From Paenibacillus polymyxa (lineage in GTDB: Bacteria; Bacillota; Bacilli; Paenibacillales; Paenibacillaceae), in assembly GCF_018614975.1 (NCBI RefSeq), contig NZ_JAGGNR010000011.1:372001-436000 (forward strand): DNA of 64,000 bases, in the 5' to 3' direction. A model generated the notes under the pieces. It made no database searches. It saw only the letters and a program-made list of their open reading frames with translations, and was not told the DNA's origin. The translations under genes were made by a program, and so were the position numbers. This document shows, in pieces, positions 9,382 through 17,799 of the stretch (positions within the stretch are counted from its first letter, which is position 1; each line of letters starts with the position of its first letter).

Positions 9382-10245
9382 TTAAGACTCCCAACGGCCC
9401 AGAATACCACAAGGCAGATCTAGACCACTGCGTGTGATCGGCAGACCAATTTCACCTGCAGTAATGTCACCACCGTACTGAGCAGACATCGTCATGGTCA
9501 ACATGTTGCGCAGAACCGTAGAGGAAATGCCCGTAGTGTAGGAGTTAACCAGCATGAATAATGGATTATCCGACAAGATCGTCATACACGACTTCAAGAA
9601 AGGATATAGGTTCTCTTCCAGTTTCCATGTCTCTCCATTAGGGCCTCGGCCATAAGAAGGAGGGTCCATAATAATGGCGTCGTAACGATTTCCGCGACGT
9701 TGTTCCCGTTGTACAAATTTGAATACATCATCTGTAATAAAACGAACAGGGCGATCAGCCAGTCCGGATAATTGAACATTTTCCTTGGCCCATTGAACCA
9801 TGCCTTTAGCTGCATCCACATGCACGACAGAAGCGCCTGCATAAGCAGCAGCTACCGTTGCACCACCTGTATATGCAAATAGGTTCAAGACGGAAATAGG
9901 GCGTCCTGCATTGGAGATTTTATCCATCATCCAGCTCCAATTGGCGGCTTGTTCAGGGAACAGGCCCGTGTGCTTAAAGCTGGTAGGTTTAATGTGGAAT
10001 TTCAGGTTTTCGTATCCGATCGTCCAGCGCTCGGGAATGGGCTTTTTCATATCCCAGTTACCGCCACCGGAAGAGCTGCGATGATAGTGACCATGCACCT
10101 GACGCCATTCATTGGTTTCTTGCTCAAGGGGCCAGATAATCTGTGGATCGGGTCTGCGTAAAATCACATCTCCCCAACGCTCCAGTTTCTCGCCGCCTCC
10201 TGTATCGATTACTTCATAGTCCTTCCAATTCTTAGCTACGTACAT
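9382..10245 (-). CDS. Class I SAM-dependent (rRNA-type) methyltransferase
   Basis: The 287-residue protein has a Rossmann methyltransferase core: motif I VLNLFAYTGGATVAAAYAGA (near residues 118-137), the acidic loop HVDAAKGMVQWAKEN, and motif IV MDPPSYGRGPNGE. The DPPSYG motif and the preceding substrate domain resemble RlmI/RlmK-type 23S rRNA cytosine or guanine methyltransferases. It is the first gene of a two-gene minus operon with the pseudouridine synthase, consistent with RNA modification. The specific base is not determined. Confidence 0.82.
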   Translation of the reverse strand: MYVAKNWKDYEVIDTGGGEKLERWGDVILRRPDPQIIWPLEQETNEWRQVHGHYHRSSSGGGNWDMKKPIPERWTIGYENLKFHIKPTSFKHTGLFPEQAANWSWMMDKISNAGRPISVLNLFAYTGGATVAAAYAGASVVHVDAAKGMVQWAKENVQLSGLADRPVRFITDDVFKFVQREQRRGNRYDAIIMDPPSYGRGPNGETWKLEENLYPFLKSCMTILSDNPLFMLVNSYTTGISSTVLRNMLTMTMSAQYGGDITAGEIGLPITRSGLDLPCGILGRWES

Positions 10246-10435
10246 AATGATTTATCCATCCTTCAAAAGTCATTTGGATACTATTGTACAACAAAAAAGG
10301 GCTTGTACGCCAGTTGGGGAAGGGCGGGATTGAAGGAACCGAGCGGATCTGACCTTAAAAGGGTGAAGTATTTTAGCTGTGTTGAAATACAACGTGCGCC
10401 ATATACTGAAAAACAAAGATAACCAAAAATTTAAT

Positions 10436-10465
10436 TTGACAATGATAATCATTATCACATATGAT
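10436..10465 (+). promoter_or_regulatory. Fur-controlled promoter of the flavodoxin gene
   Basis: TTGACA (10436-10441) and TATGAT (10460-10465) are 18 bp apart. Between them lies TGATAATCATTATCA (10443-10457), a perfect 7-1-7 Fur motif; the 19 bases 10438-10456 match the classical Fur consensus at 18 positions. A repressor here would exclude polymerase, so iron limitation should induce the operon. Confidence 0.9.
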
Positions 10466-10539
10466 TTTGTTAATCCAAAATTCATTCTTTCTTCATAGAG
10501 AGAATATAACATGATCAAATTAAAGTGAGGGAAAAATAG

Positions 10540-10992
10540 ATGGCTAAATTGTTAGTGGCTTATGCGAGCATGACAGGAAATACAGAAGAAATTGCAGAAC
10601 TGATTGTGGAGGGAATTACACAGGGAGGCCACGAGGCAGACCTGAAATCCGTAACGGATTGTAATGCATCTGATGTATTGGACTATGACGGATTCATGAT
10701 CGGTGTTTACACTTGGGGAGACGGGGAGTTGCCAGATGAATTCCTTGATTTCTATGAGGAGCTGGATGAGCTTGACCTGAGTGGTAAGAGGGCTGCGGTG
10801 TTTGGTAGTGGTGACACCTCATATGAGCAGTTCTGCGGTGCAGTTGATCTCGCGGCTGCCAAGTTGCAAGAGCGTGGGGCGGAGGTATCTCCAGAGATGT
10901 TGAAAATTGAATATAGTCCGCTTGAGCAGGAGAAAGAAACATGCCGTGACTTTGGCAAACGCTTCGCTGCTGCCGGATTACAGGTATCCTAA
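10540..10992 (+). CDS. Short-chain flavodoxin
   Basis: The 150-residue protein is an FMN electron carrier that can replace ferredoxin when iron is scarce. The phosphate-binding loop is SMTGNTEE (residues 10-17); the flavin-flanking loops are TWGDGELP and the GSGDTSYEQFCGAVD segment. RBS GTGAGGG precedes ATG 10540. The Fur box in its promoter and the following gene match the arrangement of the B. subtilis iron-regulated ykuNOP operon, where YkuN is a flavodoxin. It starts a likely three-gene operon with the genes at 10998 and 11857. Confidence 0.93.
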   Translation: MAKLLVAYASMTGNTEEIAELIVEGITQGGHEADLKSVTDCNASDVLDYDGFMIGVYTWGDGELPDEFLDFYEELDELDLSGKRAAVFGSGDTSYEQFCGAVDLAAAKLQERGAEVSPEMLKIEYSPLEQEKETCRDFGKRFAAAGLQVS

Positions 10993-10997
10993 AGGTC

Positions 10998-11804
10998 ATG
11001 TTAAGACATAATTTTCAGGCAGCGATGTCAGTCGGAAGGAATGATCTTCCTGGACGCCTGCTTGAAGATTACAGATTGGAAGAAATGCTGCGCAGCCCAC
11101 ACCGATTCATCCGCCCTGAACCAGTGTCTGAGCAGCGTTCTCCACTGCAATGGAGGCACCGTGTACAATATGCGGTGAGCCATGCGGTCAATGCCTTTTA
11201 TAGTCTCGACCCCGATGTTCGCAAAGAGGTACCCGTACAGTATTTACTTGAGAAGTGGTGGCCCAGAAAGACGGATGGATTCGAATCTGTTCTCCATTAC
11301 TGGGATGTGAAGAACAAGATTACGGATGAATTGTCACTCGCGATTGCGATGAACGATGATCTGAAGCATCCAGCCATTCTTTTTGAACAGTGGAGAACGG
11401 AGTTACCTTCATTATCCATGCATTTGTCGATGATATTTCAGACGGCCTGGCAACCAGAAGGCTGGGATTCGTTGCTTATTCAGAAATATATAGTTGTCCA
11501 TGATCCAAACGTAGTTGAGGCCTTTCAGCATATGGTCAGTGCATTCTGCTGGGAAGCCTTCGGAAAATTACCGGGTATGATCGAGATATACTGCTTGTTG
11601 GAAGGACGCAAAATTAGATACATCCCTGGACGCCAGTCTTTGATACGTTCCATGGACTACATTCGCTTAGTACGTGATAGCATGCCGCAAGCAGAAGTGG
11701 TGGAGTCAGAACAGTTTACGACGCGTGATAAAGCTCGCATACACGAAGAGGTAGATCGCTGGAGAACGGAAGCCGTTGAACCGAAGAAAACATGGTTGAT
11801 GTGA
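10998..11804 (+). CDS. Uncharacterised protein, YkuO-like by position
   Basis: The 268-residue soluble protein has no signal peptide or membrane span. It starts five bases after the flavodoxin stop with a short AAAGG spacing. It is rich in tryptophan and charged residues, with a basic N-terminal third (LRSPHRFIRPEP, QWRHRVQYAVSHAVNAFY). I recognise no catalytic motif; a distant PD-(D/E)XK-like fold is conceivable around GMIEIYCLLEGRKIRY but cannot be shown. In B. subtilis the iron-repressed ykuNOP operon has an uncharacterised protein of similar size (YkuO) directly after the flavodoxin, so an iron-starvation role is inferred from position alone. Confidence 0.65.
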   Translation: MLRHNFQAAMSVGRNDLPGRLLEDYRLEEMLRSPHRFIRPEPVSEQRSPLQWRHRVQYAVSHAVNAFYSLDPDVRKEVPVQYLLEKWWPRKTDGFESVLHYWDVKNKITDELSLAIAMNDDLKHPAILFEQWRTELPSLSMHLSMIFQTAWQPEGWDSLLIQKYIVVHDPNVVEAFQHMVSAFCWEAFGKLPGMIEIYCLLEGRKIRYIPGRQSLIRSMDYIRLVRDSMPQAEVVESEQFTTRDKARIHEEVDRWRTEAVEPKKTWLM

Positions 11805-11856
11805 AGGCAGTTGAAGGATAACGATATATCACGCAGATAAAGGAGGGGAAGTCGCC

Positions 11857-12423
11857 ATGTCTACCGATCTAAGTCAAAATATAAGCAGCGGCAAGAGACG
11901 TGCAGGAACTTGCGAATTCAGTCCGTTGCCAGTACCCCAGTCGGTTATACGAAAGTTGCTTGATGAAGCAGATCCTTCATTATATGTAATGGGTTCAGAA
12001 CCTTGGAGGTTTATGTTGTTTGCAGGCGAAGGACGACAGCTTTATCTGGAAGCGGTCAGACAGAGCTATCCCCCCCATCTGGCAGATCGCTACGGCGATT
12101 GGGCTACATATCAATACACGGAAGCAATCCCTACCCATCTGGTTGTCGTGGCGCCGAGAAATGCCCGTGAGGATGATCTTCTGCCGGCCAAAGCCTGGAG
12201 CAAACGTTTTAGTATTCTGGCTGCGGAACAGGGTTTGAATGCGATCTGGAAGATCAATGATTATCAACAACATCCTGTATTTATGAATTTGATGGGTTTG
12301 ACAAATGAAGAGAAGGTGCTGGGGGTATTCCATATCGGTTACGGAGACCAGCCAGCATTGCGGGATATGGATGCAAGCAGACCAGCCTCTGAACTGATGA
12401 CGGTCTATGACCATCTGGTATAA
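11857..12423 (+). CDS. Nitroreductase-family flavoprotein
   Basis: The 188-residue protein has the nitroreductase (NADPH:FMN oxidoreductase) outline: an N-terminal arginine-rich segment (GKRRAGTCEFSPLPV), PSLYVMGSEPWRFMLFAG corresponding to the FMN-binding hxxSxPWRF region, and the C-terminal EEKVLGVFHIGYGD. A very good RBS (AAGGAGGGG) precedes ATG 11857. Such enzymes reduce nitroaromatics, quinones or free flavin. As the third gene after the Fur-controlled flavodoxin it may supply reduced flavin under iron limitation; that link is inference. Confidence 0.82.
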   Translation: MSTDLSQNISSGKRRAGTCEFSPLPVPQSVIRKLLDEADPSLYVMGSEPWRFMLFAGEGRQLYLEAVRQSYPPHLADRYGDWATYQYTEAIPTHLVVVAPRNAREDDLLPAKAWSKRFSILAAEQGLNAIWKINDYQQHPVFMNLMGLTNEEKVLGVFHIGYGDQPALRDMDASRPASELMTVYDHLV

Positions 12424-12444
12424 AGAAATGATTCATTAGTTCTC

Positions 12445-13902
12445 TTATTTGCTGGTGCTGAATAGAAAATCACGAACGAGCTGACGATTCGTCTGATCTT
12501 TGTTGTAGACGGAGAACAACCGATTGGATAACGTAAGGACATTGCCAAAAAAGAATCGTTCGAATTGGGTCTGTCTGCCCCCGAATGATCCAGCCCCAAG
12601 CTCCCAGATCAGGCGGAACAGAGCGTTGCGTTCATGAGAAGCCATATCGTTCCCTTTCAGATATATATTCAGTGAAGGAGCGATATCGGATTGAAACTCT
12701 TCTTCCTGAGGGATCATAATCACCCCGCTCGAACCCAAGAGCTGCAGAATTTCAATCATCTCAGGATAAAGTTTCGGAAAAAGGAGATTGGCTGCCATCA
12801 ACGGTTTGGGTGCAGGTAATACAAATCCTCTTCCGTCTGGTATGGCACCTGCCTCCGCGGCCAAGGCCAATGCTTTTAACGATTCAAGACCTGCGAACAA
12901 ACGTGCGGTTTTCTCTATCACATGTGCTTCCGTATTCAGATCCAGCGTATCCGTGAGAAGCTGGATTGTACCGAGAACAAATTCCGTCTTGGCAATATAA
13001 CGACACAATACCTGATGACCTGCGTGAATATGAAAGTTGCTACCGCTGAAGAGACGTGAGGACATTTTCTCACTTCCTGCAAAAAATATTCGTTCATGCG
13101 GAACGAGCACCCGGTCAAAGATGACGATATTGTCCATTTCTTCATATCTGGAACTCAGGGGATAATTAGTGTGAGATTCGGCTGCGTAAGTATCCCTGCA
13201 TACCAGACTGATTCCTGGAAGATCATTGGGGACAGCAAAAGAGAATGCAAATGGATTTTCTTCATCAAATGGGGCGGGAGAAGGTGACGGATACACAAAA
13301 ATCTCATCCGAGGTTGCACCTTGTGTAGCCATCATGAATGCACCGCTAATAATGAGGCCTTCCTCGGTGCGATCCACGACCTTTGCGGCAATAGCATCCT
13401 CAGTAGCATCCAATTGCCCTGAGATTTTGCTGGCATATGGCTGAATGAAGGCATGGGATAGCGTGATATCATGATCACGGCAGTACGTATAATAATTCTT
13501 GAGATTTTCTGCATATAGGGGAGATAGTTCGTTCAGGAGATCGGCACCTGTGTAAAAGGACATTATGGCTGTATTCATGTAATCGGGTGAGCGACCAAGA
13601 AAGCCATGATGCACATTTGCCCAGATATTCATCCCTTCCCGTCGTTTACGGAGGTCGTCGGCACTGGTTGGAGGCAGGAAGGATATGCCCACAGGTTTGC
13701 CGTCTGCCGGGGAGGCATACGTCATCGTTTCTACAAATTTAGGATCAGATTGCAGATCATACATGTACATCTGAGTCTCCATTAAACCAGCAAATGCTAC
13801 ATGTTCAGAGCGTTTTCCAGAAATAAGGTTACCTTTGTACCAGCAAGGGACAGACTGTGCATCAATTCGTTCGCGATACTGTGTGCCACTTTTAACAGGC
13901 AT
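12445..13902 (-). CDS. HpaB-family FAD-dependent phenol monooxygenase
   Basis: The 485-residue protein matches the 4-hydroxyphenylacetate 3-monooxygenase oxygenase component (HpaB, B. subtilis YoaI): an acyl-CoA-dehydrogenase-like fold with GMNIWANVHHGFLGRSPDYM near residue 90-110, the SHAFIQP segment, and FDRVLVPHERIFF. Such enzymes use reduced FAD from a separate reductase to ortho-hydroxylate phenols. No HpaC is adjacent; the convergent nitroreductase gene could supply reduced flavin, but this is speculation. RBS AGAGGTG precedes ATG 13902. A perfect Fur box lies about 120 bp upstream, so iron control is likely. Confidence 0.85.
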   Translation of the reverse strand: MPVKSGTQYRERIDAQSVPCWYKGNLISGKRSEHVAFAGLMETQMYMYDLQSDPKFVETMTYASPADGKPVGISFLPPTSADDLRKRREGMNIWANVHHGFLGRSPDYMNTAIMSFYTGADLLNELSPLYAENLKNYYTYCRDHDITLSHAFIQPYASKISGQLDATEDAIAAKVVDRTEEGLIISGAFMMATQGATSDEIFVYPSPSPAPFDEENPFAFSFAVPNDLPGISLVCRDTYAAESHTNYPLSSRYEEMDNIVIFDRVLVPHERIFFAGSEKMSSRLFSGSNFHIHAGHQVLCRYIAKTEFVLGTIQLLTDTLDLNTEAHVIEKTARLFAGLESLKALALAAEAGAIPDGRGFVLPAPKPLMAANLLFPKLYPEMIEILQLLGSSGVIMIPQEEEFQSDIAPSLNIYLKGNDMASHERNALFRLIWELGAGSFGGRQTQFERFFFGNVLTLSNRLFSVYNKDQTNRQLVRDFLFSTSK

Positions 13903-14019
13903 TGTTATTCACCTCTTGGTTCTAATCGTTCATGGGCATACTGACTTCTTACGTAGTGTACGTAGGTCATCTGTCCAATGTGCATTGAAGAGGTGAGAAG
14001 GATTTTTACAGAATAGGCT

Positions 14020-14034
14020 TGATAATAATTATCA
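14020..14034. promoter_or_regulatory. Fur box upstream of the hpaB-like gene
   Basis: TGATAATAATTATCA is a perfect 7-1-7 inverted repeat, the Bacillus Fur consensus. It lies between the DUF1540 terminator and the hpaB-like gene start. A plus-strand promoter-like pair TTGATA-N17-TACAAT also overlaps it, but no plus-strand gene follows soon; the minus-strand gene is the reasonable target. Confidence 0.8.
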
Positions 14035-14055
14035 TTCTTGTTACAATAGACAAAG

Positions 14056-14083
14056 AAAAAAGGAACCGGTAAGGGCTCCTTTA
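14056..14083 (-). terminator. Terminator of the DUF1540 gene
   Basis: On the minus strand AAAGGAGCC...GGTTCCTTT forms a short stem followed by T and C-rich TTTTTTC. It separates the DUF1540 gene from the Fur-controlled monooxygenase promoter. Confidence 0.75.
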
Positions 14084-14103
14084 AGTGAATCACATGAGAT
14101 TAC

Positions 14104-14256
14104 TTATTTTACTTCAAAAGTCTTACAGTCTGTTTCAGCAGACTGACTTGCTTCTTTGGAACTGTGGCTCACGATGTAGATCGAAGAAGCGTTACATTTG
14201 TTTTCTTGAGCCCAGTGACGACAGGAATTAACTTCACACAATACGTCTTTTGCCAT
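14104..14256 (-). CDS. DUF1540 small cysteine protein
   Basis: The 50-residue protein MAKDVLCEVNSC... has four cysteines (7, 12, 21, 44) in the DUF1540 pattern CxVxxCxxxxxxxxCxAxxI...C.TF. Four spaced cysteines suggest a small zinc- or metal-binding domain; the function of the family is not established. AAGTGAGG precedes ATG 14256. It is its own transcription unit, with a terminator just after the stop. Confidence 0.85.
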   Translation of the reverse strand: MAKDVLCEVNSCRHWAQENKCNASSIYIVSHSSKEASQSAETDCKTFEVK

Positions 14257-14475
14257 GATTGTTAACCTCACTTTAATTGGATTACATTCGTTGGTATAAA
14301 GAATCCAGATACAGCAAGTTGCCGCTTGCGAAGCTGGGAAATTTTTGCTCTCGCGAAATTCGGAGGGCTTTTTTGCGTTATACACAACGATGCATATTTA
14401 GAATAGCAAATTTTATTGAAGCATGCAACCAAATGCCCCTCCTGTGGCAAAATAGTGGACGTGCTGTGGTTATCT

Positions 14476-14522
14476 TTGCAAAAAGGAAGTAGTATGTTAT
14501 TATTTAATAGTAATAATTACGA
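14476..14522 (+). promoter_or_regulatory. Promoter with Zur-like box before the AAA ATPase
   Basis: TTGCAA (14476-14481) and TATTAT (14498-14503) are 16 bp apart. Immediately after, TAGTAATAATTACGA (14508-14522) differs at one base from the Bacillus Zur consensus TCGTAATNATTACGA, and the flanks are A/T-rich as in known Zur boxes. It would cover the transcription start, a normal repressor position. Confidence 0.65.
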
Positions 14523-14561
14523 TTAATGAGCGAAACCATAAATGAAGGAGCATGTGTTTAC

Positions 14562-15374
14562 ATGAGCAAAATAAATCATATGAATCGGATTCCCCGCGCG
14601 AAAGGGATCGATATGGCTACATTTTACACGCCGAAAGAGTGTAGGCGCAAAGCCCAGCATATTGTATTTTCCGCTGAAAATGAACGCATCATTAATGAAT
14701 TTATCACCATTCTGGGCATGAAAGAGAAGTTCAGAGCGCATGATGTATCAATCCCCAACAAGATGGTCATGTTCGGGCCTCCCGGTACGGGAAAAACATT
14801 AACGGCATCACATTTGGCGGAGCGACTTGATCTTCCACTGGTTCTCGTGAGATTAGATGCAATCATTCATAGCCATCTTGGGGAGACGGGGAGTAACGTA
14901 CGCAAGTTATTCGAATATGCAAGAATGAATCCCTGTGTGTTATTTCTGGATGAATTTGATGCTATAGGCCGGACACGTGAGAGCAATGATGAAGTAAAAG
15001 AGATGGCGCGTGTCGTCAATACGTTGTTACAATGTTTGGACGAATTCGATGGGGACAGTATTCTGGTGGCTGCGACGAATCTGGAAACCCAACTGGATCA
15101 TGCCATCTGGCGGCGTTTTGATACGAAGATGACCTATGGAATGCCTGATGATTCAAGTCGCAGATTGTATATCCATAAGTTGGTGGGATCATTTGAACAG
15201 GAGACCCGGCTGGAAGATTACATATGTGAACGCTTGGAAGGGTGCAGTTATGCGGATATAGAGCAGATCGTTTTGAAAGCAAAGCGGAAAGCCATCATTA
15301 CCAGTAGTGTGCTTCATAAGCAACTGATCTCGGATGCTTACGATGAATACAGACCACGTGTATTAGAGTGTTGA
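14562..15374 (+). CDS. AAA-family ATPase
   Basis: A single AAA module with Walker A GPPGTGKT, Walker B VLFLDEFDA, sensor-1 ATN and the arginine-finger region DHAIWRRFD, followed by the small helical lid domain (CSYADIEQIVLKAKRKAI). It resembles the classical AAA clade (FtsH, SpoVK, Vps4) without a protease domain or membrane span. ATG 14526 is in frame, but ATG 14562 has GAAGGAG upstream and lies about 50 bases after the predicted transcription start, so I prefer it (270 residues). Such proteins remodel or unfold partner proteins; the partner is unknown and no protease gene is adjacent. A Zur-like box suggests zinc-dependent control. Confidence 0.85.
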   Translation: MSKINHMNRIPRAKGIDMATFYTPKECRRKAQHIVFSAENERIINEFITILGMKEKFRAHDVSIPNKMVMFGPPGTGKTLTASHLAERLDLPLVLVRLDAIIHSHLGETGSNVRKLFEYARMNPCVLFLDEFDAIGRTRESNDEVKEMARVVNTLLQCLDEFDGDSILVAATNLETQLDHAIWRRFDTKMTYGMPDDSSRRLYIHKLVGSFEQETRLEDYICERLEGCSYADIEQIVLKAKRKAIITSSVLHKQLISDAYDEYRPRVLEC

Positions 15375-15412
15375 TTGCTTCCATTCTGGATAAAGCAACA
15401 AGGAACACGTTG

Positions 15413-15450
15413 AACTAGCCCAGTCTCCTGAATGGAGTTCTGGGCTAGTT
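15413..15450. terminator. Hairpin between convergent genes
   Basis: AACTAGCCCAG (15413-15423) and CTGGGCTAGTT (15440-15450) form a perfect 11-bp stem. There is no T run on either side, so termination would be weak, but it sits exactly between the convergent AAA ATPase and histidine kinase genes. Confidence 0.6.
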
Positions 15451-15469
15451 GTCATGTTAGCGAGGTTCG

Positions 15470-16936
15470 TTACACTTTAACGGCTGCTCCGTATGCTTTT
15501 TCTGTATTCATGGCTTCTTGTGTTGCAGTCCAGCGTGGCAGGCTTAATCTGAACATGCTGCCTTCCGGGCTGCTGGAGACAAGTGTCAGTTCACCACCCT
15601 GTTCCTGAGCGAGTAGGCGGCTATATGTTAATCCTAGACCCAGGCCGCGGTTACGACGTTTCTTGAGCTCTCCACGATAGAAGCGTTCAAAGATTTTGGG
15701 TTGGTCTTCAGCCGCGATACCTGTGCCGTTGTCCTTGACATCAACGTACAGCATCTGTTCTTCTGCGTGTAGATAAATATCGAAGACAGCCTTTTGTTCA
15801 GGAGCTGTGGCATGAAGTGCGTTATTGAGCAAATTAACAATGATCTGCTGAATGCGGAGAGCATCCCCCATGGTAAAGAACGTAACGGGTGAGGAGTGTA
15901 GCTGAACCTCTGGCATTTTGTCCTCATACGCAATCTTCCACTGATAGATGATCTCACCGACCAACAGCTTCAGATCCGTCCGTTCCTTGCGAACGGCAAC
16001 ACTTCCTGCAACCATGGCGTTATAGTCAAGCAAATCTGCGACCATACGCTCCATGCGTTCAGATTCCTTCAAAGCGATATCCAAAAATTCTTTTCCTTCC
16101 TGTGGACTCACGACATCGTCACGTACTGCCATAACAAGCCCTTTGATAGAAGTTACCGGTGTCTTGAGTTCATGACTCACCCCTGCCAGCGAAAGTGTAC
16201 GCCATTCTTCGAGTTGTTGGAGACGAGTGGCCATATCGCGGAATGAATTGACAAGTTCATTGATCTCACGCTCTCGTGTATTCAAGTCAAGACTGACATC
16301 ATAATTGCCACCTCGAATCTGTTCAGCGGCATAGGCTACCTGACGAATAGGTCTGGATAACTTATTGGACAGGAGATAGATTGTAAACCATCCACAGAGG
16401 ATTAATCCTCCCAGAATTAGAGCGACAAGCCATATGGTCTCTGGACCAAATGTAATGGATTGTTTGGACTGCATAACCCACACTTTACCCAAGGTTTGAT
16501 CGCCCTCGGATATGTTGACCGTTACACCTGCATATTTGTTGTTTCGCGGTTCAAGATAGTCGTCTGACAGTCGATAATGCACATCTTTTTGCTCCATTTT
16601 AGGCTGGGAAAAGATCAATTGATTGTTATTGTCCAAGATCATGACACAAAAATAATGATCTGTATTAAATAGTTTCTCTCGCTTGGTTACCAGTCTGTCA
16701 AGATCGGGCGGAACCCGAAGCATATTATTTTCACTGGTTACTCGATCTGCAATCTCCAGACCAAGCAGTTCTGCGGTTTTGAGGCTTTTCTCAATGGAAG
16801 TTGTTCGAATCCAGTAGAGTGCCCCTGCCGCAATAATCGTGAAACCAATGCACAAAATGAGAAAATATCGCAGTGTCCAGTGTGACAGAATGGATATCGT
16901 TCGTTTGGGTTTCTTCTGTTTCAGTTGGCGATCCAA
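15470..16936 (-). CDS. Sensor histidine kinase
   Basis: The 488-residue kinase has TM1 (about residues 27-47), an extracellular sensor region of about 110 residues, TM2 (about 165-190), HAMP, the H-box SHELKTPVTS with His near residue 252, the N-box NLLNNALHA, G1 DNGTGIAAED, FERFYRG and G2 GLGLGLTYS. It phosphorylates the response regulator encoded directly upstream, whose stop it overlaps; the start at 16936 is TTG with a GGGG upstream. The signal is unknown. Its divergent neighbour is the YceI gene, a possible target. Confidence 0.9.
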   Translation of the reverse strand: MDRQLKQKKPKRTISILSHWTLRYFLILCIGFTIIAAGALYWIRTTSIEKSLKTAELLGLEIADRVTSENNMLRVPPDLDRLVTKREKLFNTDHYFCVMILDNNNQLIFSQPKMEQKDVHYRLSDDYLEPRNNKYAGVTVNISEGDQTLGKVWVMQSKQSITFGPETIWLVALILGGLILCGWFTIYLLSNKLSRPIRQVAYAAEQIRGGNYDVSLDLNTREREINELVNSFRDMATRLQQLEEWRTLSLAGVSHELKTPVTSIKGLVMAVRDDVVSPQEGKEFLDIALKESERMERMVADLLDYNAMVAGSVAVRKERTDLKLLVGEIIYQWKIAYEDKMPEVQLHSSPVTFFTMGDALRIQQIIVNLLNNALHATAPEQKAVFDIYLHAEEQMLYVDVKDNGTGIAAEDQPKIFERFYRGELKKRRNRGLGLGLTYSRLLAQEQGGELTLVSSSPEGSMFRLSLPRWTATQEAMNTEKAYGAAVKV

Positions 16937-17607
16937 AATTGATACCCCATTCCTCGCAACGTCCGAATTTCTCCCGTCTCTGGCGACCAGTGGGAGAGGG
17001 CTTGACGTAGTCGTTTAATCGATAAATCCACAGCACGGTCACTGCCATCATAGTCCATCCCCCATACCTGTTCAATAAGATGATCTCTGGTAAATGTACG
17101 ATTCGGATAATCGGACAGGAAGAACAGTAACGACAGGTCACGAGGTGTGAGTGCAACCTCTGCACCGTTCAGCAGCACCTGCTTGGCCGCAAGATCAATG
17201 ACGAGATTTCCAAAGGAACGCTTCTCTTCGCCACCTGAGGTCCAATGTGGATTACGGCGCAACACCGCATTAACTCTGGCGACCACTTCTTCCGGTACAA
17301 AAGGTTTGCTCATATAATCGTCAGCACCAGCATTCAGTCCGTTGAGACGGTCTGAAATGTCATCCAGTGCGGTTAGCATGATCACGGGACAAGCACTTTT
17401 TTCACGAATAATCCGCAGCAGATCCCATCCGTCCATTCCTGGCAGCATCACATCAAGTAATACAAGGGAAGGCGTTACGGTATCAAAAAGGGTAAGTGCA
17501 GTCGGTCCATCTGCAGCATGATGAACTTCAAATTCTGCTTTTCTCAGATAAGCAGCCAGTACTCGTGCAATAGCTTGCTCATCCTCAACGATGAGTATGG
17601 ATTTCAA
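16921..17607 (-). CDS. OmpR-family response regulator
   Basis: A receiver domain (LVEDEQ acidic pocket, phosphoacceptor Asp in LVLLDVMLPGMDGWD, Thr in MLTALDD, Lys in MSKPF) is followed by a winged-helix output domain (LTPRDLSLLFFLSDYPNRTF, VDLSIKRLRQAL, GMGYQF). The reading frame extends to a TTG at 17673, but TTG 17607 (LKSILIVEDEQ) has AAAGGAG ten bases upstream and matches the usual length, 228 residues. Its 3-prime end overlaps the kinase start, so both are co-translated. Confidence 0.88.
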   Translation of the reverse strand: MKSILIVEDEQAIARVLAAYLRKAEFEVHHAADGPTALTLFDTVTPSLVLLDVMLPGMDGWDLLRIIREKSACPVIMLTALDDISDRLNGLNAGADDYMSKPFVPEEVVARVNAVLRRNPHWTSGGEEKRSFGNLVIDLAAKQVLLNGAEVALTPRDLSLLFFLSDYPNRTFTRDHLIEQVWGMDYDGSDRAVDLSIKRLRQALSHWSPETGEIRTLRGMGYQFWIAN

Positions 17608-17799
17608 GAAAAGCGGTCTCCTTTCGCTTTGTAAACTTGTACTGATTTTACATGAGCCAGAGCGTAAAGCCAATCTTGTATTACGGTTTTAAAAAAATAA
17701 TGGGACTTATCTTCTCTTGACTTCTTCCTGACACATTCAATTGATATGATTCACTCCAACAAGCAACCTAAACAATCATGTACTGGAGGAAACATAGAG

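Noticed and set aside
14020-14046. Plus-strand promoter TTGATA-N17-TACAAT overlapping the Fur box
   Set aside because: No plus-strand gene follows for more than 450 bp; the A/T-rich Fur box alone can give this match.
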